A DNA stretch of 25,928 bases, taken from the IMG/VR virus record IMGVR_UViG_3300006735_000206, positions 1 to 25,928 of that record. The stretch is one strand, 5' to 3'. The notes below the pieces were generated by a model. That model was given only the letters and a program-made list of their open reading frames with translations. It did no database searches and was not told the DNA's origin. This document shows, piece after piece, positions 1 to 7,650 of this stretch. The stretch is from a virus. Every line of letters begins with the position of its first letter. Position 1 is the stretch's first letter. Position numbers and translations under genes: made by a program.

Positions 1-2178
1 AATTTAGACTGGAAACCAATACCTATTATACCTAAATTTGTAGATATAGTAGTAAACGGTATATCAGAAAGAACATTTGATATAAAAGCTTATTCTCAAG
101 ATCCTTTCGGTGTTAGTAAACGTACTAAATACATGGAAAAGATAATAGCTGACATGAAAACAAGAGAGCTTAATGAATTTGCTCAAGAAGCTTTTGGTGT
201 TAGTTTATCATCAACACCACCAGAAAAACTACCTGATTCAGAAGAAGAACTAGCTTTACACATGCAACTTAGTTATAAGCAAGGTGTTGAGTTAGCTGAA
301 GAGCAAGCTTTAAACACTTTGTTAAATGGTAATAATTATGAGCTAATAAGAAAAAGAGTTAATTATGATTTAACCGTATTGGGTATCGGTTGTGTTAAAA
401 ATAGTTTTACAAAATCAGAAGGAGTTAAAATTGATTATGTAGATCCTGCTAACATAGTTTATTCTTACACTGAAGATCCGTATTTTCAAGATGTATATTA
501 TGTAGGTGAAATTAAAACAGTACCTATTAACGAATTAATAAAACAATTTCCTAATCTTAGTGAAAATGATTTACAAGAAATGAGTAAACAAGGCCATCAA
601 TCTACTGGTTTCTACAATAGATCAATGGCTGAATCAACAAACATAGATAAAAACCAAGTTCAAATTTTGTATTTCAATTACAAGACATACATGAACGAGG
701 TTTACAAAGTAAAAGATACTGCTACTGGAGCTAGCAAAGTAATAGTAAAAGATGATAATTTTAATCCTCCAAATGATTTACTAGAAGAAAGATTTGGTAA
801 AATATCTAAACAAATTGAAGTTCTATATGAAGGAGCTTTGGTTTTAGGAACTAAAAAATTATTAAAATGGAGCATGGCTAAAAACATGATGAGACCTAAA
901 AGTGATTACACTAAGGTTAAAATGAATTACCAAATAGTTGCTCCAAGAATGTATAAAGGTAAAATTGAATCCTTAGTTAGTAGGATAACTACTTTTGCTG
1001 ATATGATTCAAATAACACATTTAAAACTTCAACAAGTAATTTCGCGAATGGTACCTGACGGCATATATTTAGATGCTGACGGCTTAGCCGAAATAGATCT
1101 TGGAAATGGTACTAACTATAATCCTCAAGAGGCTTTGAACATGTTTTTTCAAACAGGTTCTATTATAGGTAGATCATTCACGTCTGATGGAGATATGAAT
1201 CCAGGAAAAATTCCTATACAGGAAATTCAATCTGGTAGTGGTGGCGCTAAGATGCAATCACTTATTCAAACGTACAACTATTATCTACAAATGATAAGAG
1301 ACGTAACCGGGCTTAACGAAGCTAGGGATGCTAGCACACCTGACGCGAAAGCTCTTGTTGGTATACAAAAAATGGCAGCTGCAAATAGTAATACAGCTAC
1401 AAGACATATATTACAAGCTGGATTATTTTTAACAGCTGAATTATGTGAATGTTTATCTTTAAGAATATCTGATATTATTGAATATTCACCAACTAAAGAA
1501 GCATTTATTCAGAAAATAGGTAATCACAATGTTGCGACATTAAAAGAAATGTCTGATTTACATTTATATGATTTTGGTATATTTTTAGAATTATCACCAG
1601 ATGAAGAAGAAAAACAAATGTTAGAAAATAACATTCAAGTTGCTTTATCTAAAGAAGGTATATTTTTAGAAGATGCAATTGACATTAGAGAAATAAAAAA
1701 TGTAAAATTAGCTAATCAGTTATTAAAAGTTAGACGTAAGAAAAAACAAGAAACTGATCAAGCTATGCAACAACAAAATATTCAAGCTCAATCTCAAGCT
1801 AATGCTCAGGCTCAACAAGCTACAGCGCAAGCAGAGGTTCAGAAGCAACAAGCTTTAACTCAAAGCCAAATGCAGCTTGAACAAGGTAAGGCTCAGATAG
1901 AAATTCAGAGAATGGCTCAAGAAGCTAAACTTAAAAGAGAGCTAATGAATCATGAGTTTCAGTTAAATATGCAATTGAAACAAATGGAGCTTGGAGCTCA
2001 AACACAAAAAGAAAATTTGAAAGAAGATAGAAAGGACTCTAGAACAAAAATGCAAGCGTCCCAACAATCTGAATTAATAGATCAAAGAGAGCGAGGTTCT
2101 AAACCAAAAAACTTTGAATCATCTGGAAATGATACAATGGGTGGTGGATTTGGAATGAATGCTTTTGATCCTAGATAA
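1..2178 (+). CDS. Portal protein (5' end outside the window)
   Basis: The frame is open from base 1; the first ATG inside the window (133) is internal, because the 44 codons before it are coding-like (…WKPIPIIPKFVDIVVNGISE…), a stretch that looks like the start of the portal core. At least 725 residues are present. Portals form the dodecameric ring at the head vertex through which DNA is packed and ejected. Support: large size, position directly before a scaffold-like and a capsid gene, and an alpha/beta core followed by a long Gln/Ala-rich coiled coil (about bases 1740-2070), a C-terminal extension often seen in portals of marine and crAss-like phages. The tail ends in a Gly-rich segment. 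The terminase is expected just upstream, outside the window. No frameshift is seen. Family assignment is from composition and order, not from an alignment. Confidence 0.8.
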   Translation, partial: NLDWKPIPIIPKFVDIVVNGISERTFDIKAYSQDPFGVSKRTKYMEKIIADMKTRELNEFAQEAFGVSLSSTPPEKLPDSEEELALHMQLSYKQGVELAEEQALNTLLNGNNYELIRKRVNYDLTVLGIGCVKNSFTKSEGVKIDYVDPANIVYSYTEDPYFQDVYYVGEIKTVPINELIKQFPNLSENDLQEMSKQGHQSTGFYNRSMAESTNIDKNQVQILYFNYKTYMNEVYKVKDTATGASKVIVKDDNFNPPNDLLEERFGKISKQIEVLYEGALVLGTKKLLKWSMAKNMMRPKSDYTKVKMNYQIVAPRMYKGKIESLVSRITTFADMIQITHLKLQQVISRMVPDGIYLDADGLAEIDLGNGTNYNPQEALNMFFQTGSIIGRSFTSDGDMNPGKIPIQEIQSGSGGAKMQSLIQTYNYYLQMIRDVTGLNEARDASTPDAKALVGIQKMAAANSNTATRHILQAGLFLTAELCECLSLRISDIIEYSPTKEAFIQKIGNHNVATLKEMSDLHLYDFGIFLELSPDEEEKQMLENNIQVALSKEGIFLEDAIDIREIKNVKLANQLLKVRRKKKQETDQAMQQQNIQAQSQANAQAQQATAQAEVQKQQALTQSQMQLEQGKAQIEIQRMAQEAKLKRELMNHEFQLNMQLKQMELGAQTQKENLKEDRKDSRTKMQASQQSELIDQRERGSKPKNFESSGNDTMGGGFGMNAFDPR

Positions 2179-2205
2179 ATTTGTTTAATTTTATAATATT
2201 ATATT

Positions 2206-3441
2206 ATGGCACGAAAAAAGAAGGCTGCTGACGTTAAAATTGAAAACGTAACAACAGCAAAACTGGTTGATGAACAACCAAAAGTAAATGAACAACCTGA
2301 CAATAAAATACCTGAACCAAAGGTTGAGGAAAAAAAGGTTGAAGAAAAAGTATCAAAAAAAGAAACCGCTAATGAGGTTAAAGACGATGGTACGATAAAA
2401 GTTGATTTAGATAAATGGGCTAAACTTAATTCTAAAGAAGAACCAAAAGAAGAACCTGTACAAGAGGTTACTCCTGAAGAAAAAACAGAGGTAGAAGATA
2501 CACCTGTTGTTGAGGAGATTACTGAAATAGAGGTTGAAGAAAAAGTTGAAGAAGTAAAGGAAGAGGTTGTTGAAGCAATTAAAGAATCTAAAGAAACTGG
2601 AGTTAAAATACCTGAAAACATACAGAAAGTAGTTGATTTCTTAGAAGAAACCGGTGGTACTTTAGAAGATTATGTCTCTTTAAATAAAGATTACACTAAA
2701 ATGAGTGATACTGATTTATTGAGTGAATACTTTAAAAATACAAAACCTCACTTAAACGATGAAGAAAGAGTTTTCGTTATGGAAGATTTATATTCATATG
2801 ATGAAGAGGTTGATGATCCAAAAGATATTAAAAGAAAAAAGTTGGCATTAAAAGAGCAAGTTGCGAATGCCAAAAGCCACTTAGACGGGCTAAAGTCTAA
2901 ATATTACAATGAAGTCAAAGCTGGTTCAAGATTAAATCCTGAACAACAAAAAGCTGTAGACTTTTTTAATCGTTACGAACAGAATACTAAAGTCGCTGAA
3001 GAAAATCTAGAAGTTTTTCAAGAAAAAACAAATCAAGTTTTCAATGACAAATTCAAAGGTTTTGAATATAACGTCGGAGAAAAAAGATTTAGATTAAACA
3101 TTGGTGATGCTGATAAGATTAAAAATACCCAATCAGATATTAATAATTTTGTGAATAAATTTACTAATAAAGATACTCATCAAATTACTAATGCTAAAGG
3201 TTATCATAAATCTTTGTTTACAGCTATGAATCCTGATTTAGTTGCAAATCATTTTTATCAACAAGGCAAGGCTGACGCTATCAAGGATAGTATGGCTAAA
3301 GCAAAAAACGTTGATATGTCACCTAGACAACAACACGGTGAAACCGTTGAGGCTGGTGGTATGAAAGTAAGAGCTATATCTGGAAACAACTCTAGTGATT
3401 TTAAAGTAAAGATTGGCAGAAATGCAAATAAAATAAGTTAA
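2206..3441 (+). CDS. Probable capsid scaffolding protein
   Basis: 411 residues, lying between portal and major capsid genes, the usual place for a scaffold. The first ~125 residues are extremely Glu/Lys/Val-rich and low in complexity (EEKVEEVKEEVVEA-type heptads), so probably disordered or coiled coil. The middle (about 125-300) is helical with more coiled coil, and the C-terminus is basic (KVKIGRNANKIS). Scaffolds typically have an acidic helical body and a basic C-terminal segment that binds the capsid protein inside the prohead. No protease motif is visible, so there is no sign of a scaffold-protease fusion. The start is preceded by ATATTATATTATG, a leader shared with the gene at 5026. An antisense Ser/Thr-rich open frame over the N-terminal half is only the complement of the Glu/Lys codons. 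Role inferred from place and composition. Confidence 0.65.
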   Translation: MARKKKAADVKIENVTTAKLVDEQPKVNEQPDNKIPEPKVEEKKVEEKVSKKETANEVKDDGTIKVDLDKWAKLNSKEEPKEEPVQEVTPEEKTEVEDTPVVEEITEIEVEEKVEEVKEEVVEAIKESKETGVKIPENIQKVVDFLEETGGTLEDYVSLNKDYTKMSDTDLLSEYFKNTKPHLNDEERVFVMEDLYSYDEEVDDPKDIKRKKLALKEQVANAKSHLDGLKSKYYNEVKAGSRLNPEQQKAVDFFNRYEQNTKVAEENLEVFQEKTNQVFNDKFKGFEYNVGEKRFRLNIGDADKIKNTQSDINNFVNKFTNKDTHQITNAKGYHKSLFTAMNPDLVANHFYQQGKADAIKDSMAKAKNVDMSPRQQHGETVEAGGMKVRAISGNNSSDFKVKIGRNANKIS

Positions 3442-3461
3442 ACATTTAAAAATTAAAAATT

Positions 3462-4937
3462 ATGCCTTTTATTAATCCCGCTCAAGGTGCTGAATTACAG
3501 CACTTGACACCTCGCCCAACACAATCGTTGTGGGGAGACAATTATTTGAGCTTCGATTCTGCATCAGGTGGTGGTACATTCGCACAACAATTTTTACCAG
3601 AAATTTATGAAAAGGAAGTAGAAAGATATGGAAAAAGAACCGTATCTGGCTTTCTTAAAATGGTAGGAGCTGAAATGCCTCTTGCTTCTGATCAAGTTAT
3701 TTGGTCTGAACAAGGAAGATTACACATCGCTTATGATTCATTACAATCTGGAGCTAACTCTGTACAAGTCGCAGTAGCTGCTGATAATACAATTACATTA
3801 CCTGCTGGCCACTTAGTACAACAATTTGATACAGTTATCATTGTAAACAATGAATCAGCTAGATTAGGTAATACAATAAAATGTAGAGTATCTGCTATTA
3901 CAAATACAGGAGCTACAGTTTTACCTTATTCAACTAATGATTTAGCTGATGGTGCTTTGTTTGCTAATCTTGATGACATCAAAGTATTCGTTTATGGTAA
4001 TGAATATCCAAAAGGTTCTTCAGGAATCGTTGGTAGCATCGACGCTGGGTTTACTCAGTTTAGCAACAGACCAATCATCTTAAGAGACAGATACCAAGTT
4101 AATGGTTCTGACACTGCACAGATCGGTTGGGTTGAAGTTACAACTGAAAACGGAGCTTCTGGTTACTTATGGTACATGAAGTCTGAACACGAAGCTAGAT
4201 TAAGATTTGAAGACTACTTAGAAATGTCTATGATAGAAGCTGAACCAGTAGCTACTGGCTCTGCGATCACTGGCGTTCAAGGTACTGAAGGTCTTTTCGC
4301 AGCTATTGACTCAAGAGGTTTAGTATTTACTGGAACTGATTTTGATGTACAAACTAACTATAGCGCCGCTGGTGTTTCAGGTGGTACGTACATTGCAAAT
4401 GCTGGTTTAAGTGAGTTTGATACTATTCTTAATGAATTAGACAAGCAAGGTGCTATTGAAGAGAACATGATGTTCTTAGATAGAAACACTGCTTTAGAAA
4501 TTGATAACATGTTAGCGTCTGTAAATTCACACGTTGCTGGTGGTGCTTCTTATGGAGTATTCAACAACGCAGAAGATATGGCGTTAAATTTAGGTTTCTC
4601 TGGTTTCAGAAGAGGTTCTTATGACTTCTACAAATCTGACTGGAAATACTTAAATGATTCGACAACTAGAGGTAACTTGTCTGATATTCAAGGTATGTTA
4701 GTACCTGCTGGTACATCTACTGTATACGATCAGTCTATGGGTAAAAATATCTCTAGACCGTTCTTACACGTTAGATACAGAGCTTCTGAAGCTGATGATA
4801 GAAAAATGAAATCATGGATCACTGGATCTGTTGGTGGAAACTATACGTCTGACGCTGATGAAATGGTAGTTAACTTCTTATCTGAAAGATGTTTATGCGT
4901 TCAAGCAGCAAACAACTTCGTATTATTTAAGAGCTAA
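3462..4937 (+). CDS. Major capsid protein
   Basis: 491 residues, downstream of portal and scaffold, in the size range of HK97-fold capsid proteins of crAss-like and related podoviruses. The N-terminal part (about 30-100) has the long helix plus beta layout expected of an N-arm and E-loop region (FLPEIYEKEVERYGKRTV…), and the remainder mixes alpha and beta without low-complexity sequence. Codon use differs from its neighbours: 12 of 24 Phe codons are TTC, and AAC and GAC are common, whereas flanking genes strongly prefer TTT, AAT and GAT. This is what one expects of the most highly expressed gene. A strong intrinsic terminator follows directly. The leader is A/T-only (TTAAAAATTAAAAATT). The name rests on order, size, codon bias and terminator; no HK97 alignment could be run. 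Confidence 0.75.
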   Translation: MPFINPAQGAELQHLTPRPTQSLWGDNYLSFDSASGGGTFAQQFLPEIYEKEVERYGKRTVSGFLKMVGAEMPLASDQVIWSEQGRLHIAYDSLQSGANSVQVAVAADNTITLPAGHLVQQFDTVIIVNNESARLGNTIKCRVSAITNTGATVLPYSTNDLADGALFANLDDIKVFVYGNEYPKGSSGIVGSIDAGFTQFSNRPIILRDRYQVNGSDTAQIGWVEVTTENGASGYLWYMKSEHEARLRFEDYLEMSMIEAEPVATGSAITGVQGTEGLFAAIDSRGLVFTGTDFDVQTNYSAAGVSGGTYIANAGLSEFDTILNELDKQGAIEENMMFLDRNTALEIDNMLASVNSHVAGGASYGVFNNAEDMALNLGFSGFRRGSYDFYKSDWKYLNDSTTRGNLSDIQGMLVPAGTSTVYDQSMGKNISRPFLHVRYRASEADDRKMKSWITGSVGGNYTSDADEMVVNFLSERCLCVQAANNFVLFKS

Positions 4938-4962
4938 TTGCTAACAATTATTATATAAAGTT

Positions 4963-5004
4963 GAGAGGGCGGTATACGTATCGCCCCTCCTCTTTATTTT
5001 TTTT
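4963..5004 (+). terminator. Intrinsic terminator after the capsid gene
   Basis: An 8-bp stem GGGCGGTA (4967-4974) / TATCGCCC (4979-4986) closes a TACG tetraloop; AGAG/CTCT may lengthen it through a bulge. It is followed by TTTATTTTTTTT (4993-5004). In this AT-rich sequence the GC-rich stem plus U-tract is the only clear rho-independent terminator in the window. It would isolate or attenuate the head operon before the tail genes. Confidence 0.85.
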
Positions 5005-5025
5005 AAACTTATATTATATTATATT

Positions 5026-5757
5026 ATGAAACAATACACACACAAGCTATACGAGTTGGTGGGCTCAAAGCAACCTATTATTAATAGAATCCCATCTAGA
5101 CACACAAGAAAAAATCCTTTAATGGTATTTGATGAAGAAAAAGGTCATCAAAGAGAGTTAAGGTATGCTACTAATCAAAAATCACCATATGTAGATGAGC
5201 AAAGTGGACCAGCAACTTTAGGTCACATTGCTTTTAGAAATGGAAAACTATTTGTAGAAGCTCAAAATCAAAACTTGCAAAAGTTTTTAGCTCTTCACCC
5301 TTTAAATGGTAAATTGTTTAAAGAGCATAATAAAGTTGAAATTGCTCAAGACGAACTAGCTTATTTAGAGTTTAAAGTTGACGCTTTAACATTTGCTAAA
5401 GATATGGAAACTGAACATGCTGAAGCTGTTTTAAGAGTTGAGCTTGGTAGTGAAGTTAGTAAAATGACAACTAAAGAAATTAGAAGAGATCTTTTAGTTA
5501 TGGCTGAAAGAAATCCTAAGATGTTTTTAGATTTAGCTGCAGATGATAATATCATGTTAAGAAACTTTGGTATTAAAGCTACTGAAGCTAAAATCATAGA
5601 GCTTTCACAAGATCAAAGAGTTTTCAAATGGGCATCAAATGGTAGAAAACTATTTGAAGTACCAATGGAAGAGCACCCATACTCAGCATTAGCTGCTTGG
5701 TTTAAAACCGATGAAGGTATGGCTGTATTTCAGAATATTGAAAAAAGAATAAATTAA
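5026..5757 (+). CDS. Conserved-looking virion-region protein, function unknown
   Basis: 243 residues, not recognised. It is the first gene after the capsid terminator and precedes the neck genes. The N-terminal half has short beta-like stretches (LGHIAFRNGKLFVEAQNQNLQKFLALHP), and the C-terminal half is helical (about 115-240) with charged and hydrophobic periodicity. There is no signal peptide, membrane segment or catalytic motif. The start follows the leader ATATTATATTATG (5016-5028), identical to the one before the scaffold gene. The position fits a capsid-decoration, head-completion or chaperone-type role, but nothing in the sequence decides between these. The gene is clearly real: it is long, with a codon pattern like its neighbours. 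Confidence 0.75.
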   Translation: MKQYTHKLYELVGSKQPIINRIPSRHTRKNPLMVFDEEKGHQRELRYATNQKSPYVDEQSGPATLGHIAFRNGKLFVEAQNQNLQKFLALHPLNGKLFKEHNKVEIAQDELAYLEFKVDALTFAKDMETEHAEAVLRVELGSEVSKMTTKEIRRDLLVMAERNPKMFLDLAADDNIMLRNFGIKATEAKIIELSQDQRVFKWASNGRKLFEVPMEEHPYSALAAWFKTDEGMAVFQNIEKRIN

Positions 5758-5764
5758 AATCACT

Positions 5765-5798
5765 TTATAGAGGTAGTCATCTCTATAGGTGACTACTT
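5765..5798 (+). promoter_or_regulatory. Two mutually exclusive hairpins in a 59-nt leader
   Basis: TATAGAG (5766-5772) pairs perfectly with CTCTATA (5781-5787), and GTAGTCA (5773-5779) pairs perfectly with TGACTAC (5790-5796). The two 7-bp stems interleave (A B A' B'), so they are either alternative folds or a tight pseudoknot. G-U pairs can add one base pair at 5765/5788 and lengthen the second stem at 5772/5797, followed by the A-U pair 5771/5798. There is no U-tract, so it is not a standard terminator. The start of the adaptor gene lies 18 nt downstream in an A/T leader. Confidence 0.5.
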
Positions 5799-5816
5799 AC
5801 TATAAATAAATAAACT

Positions 5817-6554
5817 ATGGTCAATATAGATACGGTATATCAAAGAGTATTAGCTATTTCAAATAAAGAGCAGAGGGGTTACATAACACCTCAAGAGTTC
5901 AATATATTTGCTAATCAAGCACAAATGGATATATTTGAGCAATACTTTTACGATATAAATGCTTTTCAAAAATTACAAAGCATTAATGAAACAATTCACG
6001 CAGATGCTGTAGATATAATACAAGAAAAAATTGATCACTTTGAAAAATTTAGAGCTACTGTAGACATGAGTAACGGCGCGGGTGTAGGTATACTACCTGA
6101 CTATTACCGCATGGGAGCTTTATACTATAAGAAATTAGGACAATACTACGAAATAGAAAACGTAGAACAAAACGAACACCACACTTATTTAAGATCACCT
6201 TTAACTAATCCTACGGCTACTAGGCCTATATATGTTAGATATTCTAATGCAGGTGATAATCAACAAAACAGGGAAAGAAGAATACAAGTATACCCTATAA
6301 CAATCACATCAAATGTTTTCTGCAATTTCATTGCAAGACCTACTACAGTTAGATGGGGTTATACTATTGTTAATGATAAACCCTTATATAATGCTAGCGC
6401 AAGTTATACACAACATTTTGATTTACATCAATCAGAGGAAACTGACTTAATAGTTAAAATACTATCAATAGCTGGTGTTACTATAAAAGATCCTATGTTA
6501 AACCAATATGGTACAACTGAGGACATGAAAAACTCACAACAAGAAAAACAATAA
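5817..6554 (+). CDS. Head-tail adaptor / tail tubular protein, P22 gp4-like
   Basis: 245 residues. The N-terminus reads VYQRVLAISNKEQRGYITPQEFNIFANQAQMDIFEQYF, sharing the pattern 'N-K-x-Q-x-G-Y-(I/L)-T-P-x-(E/D)-F-N … A-Q-x-x-(I/L)-F' of the helical adaptor proteins annotated as P22 gp4-like tail tubular proteins in crAss-like and Bacteroidetes podoviruses. Such proteins form a ring below the portal and connect it to the tail. The rest is mixed beta (about 100-215) with a polar C-terminus. It is the first of three adjacent neck/tail genes, with 3 nt to the next. The call rests on remembered family patterns, size and place. Confidence 0.65.
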   Translation: MVNIDTVYQRVLAISNKEQRGYITPQEFNIFANQAQMDIFEQYFYDINAFQKLQSINETIHADAVDIIQEKIDHFEKFRATVDMSNGAGVGILPDYYRMGALYYKKLGQYYEIENVEQNEHHTYLRSPLTNPTATRPIYVRYSNAGDNQQNRERRIQVYPITITSNVFCNFIARPTTVRWGYTIVNDKPLYNASASYTQHFDLHQSEETDLIVKILSIAGVTIKDPMLNQYGTTEDMKNSQQEKQ

Positions 6555-6557
6555 AAT

Positions 6558-7649
6558 ATGCCATTATTTAATATAACACAACAACAATATTACGACAATA
6601 GTCAGATTTTAGTTAGTAATGGTAACCCGGCATTACCGCCTTTAACATTTAGTCCATTACCTACAGCAGAGGCTCAAATAGCCGTATTTGTTGGTGGTAA
6701 CGAAATAGCGGCTAACTTATATGCTTACAATGCTTCTAATGGTGTTATAACTATGAACTCAGCTTTATCTAATGGTACTCAAGTTACTGTTAGACAAGTT
6801 GCTGATCAAAATGAACAATTAGGTAACTATCAATATGTAAGCATAGACGATTTATTAGCTAATTTTCAAGTTGGGTATGTTGGTGAGAATAAAATTATAA
6901 ACAAAGTAAAGGTTCCAGATATTTCTTTTCATATACAAAGAGCTATAGCTGAGTTTAGCTATGACACTTTAAGATCTGAAAAAACTCAAGAAATTGAAAT
7001 ACCTCCATCTTTAAACATGAGATTACCACATGACTATGTTAACTATGTTAAGTTAACTTGGAAAGACAATGCTGGTATTGAAAGAGTTTTATATCCAGCT
7101 AGAAAAACTAGTAATCCTACAGCTATATTACAAGATGGTGATTACGATTATACCTTTAATGAAGATCAAACTTTATTAAAAGCATTTGATTCAAATACAT
7201 GGACTGATTTTAGAAACTCAGACCAACCAGCTAATACAGTTGAAAATGTTAGTGGTCCTGATGTTGATGCTACTTTAGCTGAAGGTAGAAGATTTGGTTT
7301 AACACCTGAGAACGCTCAGTTCAATGGGTTATACTTTATAGATAACACTAGAGGTTATATTTACTTTAGTTCAGGTATAAGTGGTAAGACGGTAACTTTA
7401 AAATACATAAGTGATAGTTTAGGTACTGAAGAAGAAATAAGAGTACATAAGTTTGCTGAAGAGGCTATATATAAATGGGTTGCCCACGCTATATTAGCAT
7501 CTAAAGCAAATGTACCAGAATATTTAGTAGCTAGATTTAAAAAAGAAAGATTTGCAGCAATAAGACAAGCTAAATTAAGATTATCTAACTTAAAGATAGA
7601 AGAACTTAATTTGATAATGAAAAACAAATCAAAAACTATAAAACACTAA
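6558..7649 (+). CDS. Neck/tail structural protein
   Basis: 363 residues. Residues 1-85 look like a small beta-sandwich (PLPTAEAQIAVFVGG … YNASNGVITMNSALSNGTQVTVRQVAD), the kind of N-terminal module seen in short-tail adaptor and fibre proteins of marine phages. The centre (about 90-180) has helices plus an Ile/Pro-rich beta part. The C-terminus is a long amphipathic helix rich in Lys/Arg (KKERFAAIRQAKLRLSNLKIEE). It sits between the gp4-like adaptor (3-nt gap) and the large stabilisation protein (1-nt gap), so the three are almost certainly co-translated and assemble together, plausibly as a second ring below the adaptor. No enzymatic motif is seen. Exact role is inference. Confidence 0.6.
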   Translation: MPLFNITQQQYYDNSQILVSNGNPALPPLTFSPLPTAEAQIAVFVGGNEIAANLYAYNASNGVITMNSALSNGTQVTVRQVADQNEQLGNYQYVSIDDLLANFQVGYVGENKIINKVKVPDISFHIQRAIAEFSYDTLRSEKTQEIEIPPSLNMRLPHDYVNYVKLTWKDNAGIERVLYPARKTSNPTAILQDGDYDYTFNEDQTLLKAFDSNTWTDFRNSDQPANTVENVSGPDVDATLAEGRRFGLTPENAQFNGLYFIDNTRGYIYFSSGISGKTVTLKYISDSLGTEEEIRVHKFAEEAIYKWVAHAILASKANVPEYLVARFKKERFAAIRQAKLRLSNLKIEELNLIMKNKSKTIKH

Positions 7650-7650
7650 A

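Noticed and set aside
133-135. ATG at 133 as the start of the portal gene
   Set aside because: The frame is open and coding-like from base 1, so this Met is internal and the real start lies upstream.
2199-2621. Antisense Ser/Thr/Phe-rich open frame over the scaffold gene
   Set aside because: It is the complement of a Glu/Lys-rich repetitive coding stretch; composition is low complexity and it has no leader.
4711-4900. Direct promoter call (Bacteroidota TAnnTTTG / TTG boxes) in intergenic spaces
   Set aside because: In sequence this AT-rich, partial matches are frequent and none stood out with both boxes at the right spacing.
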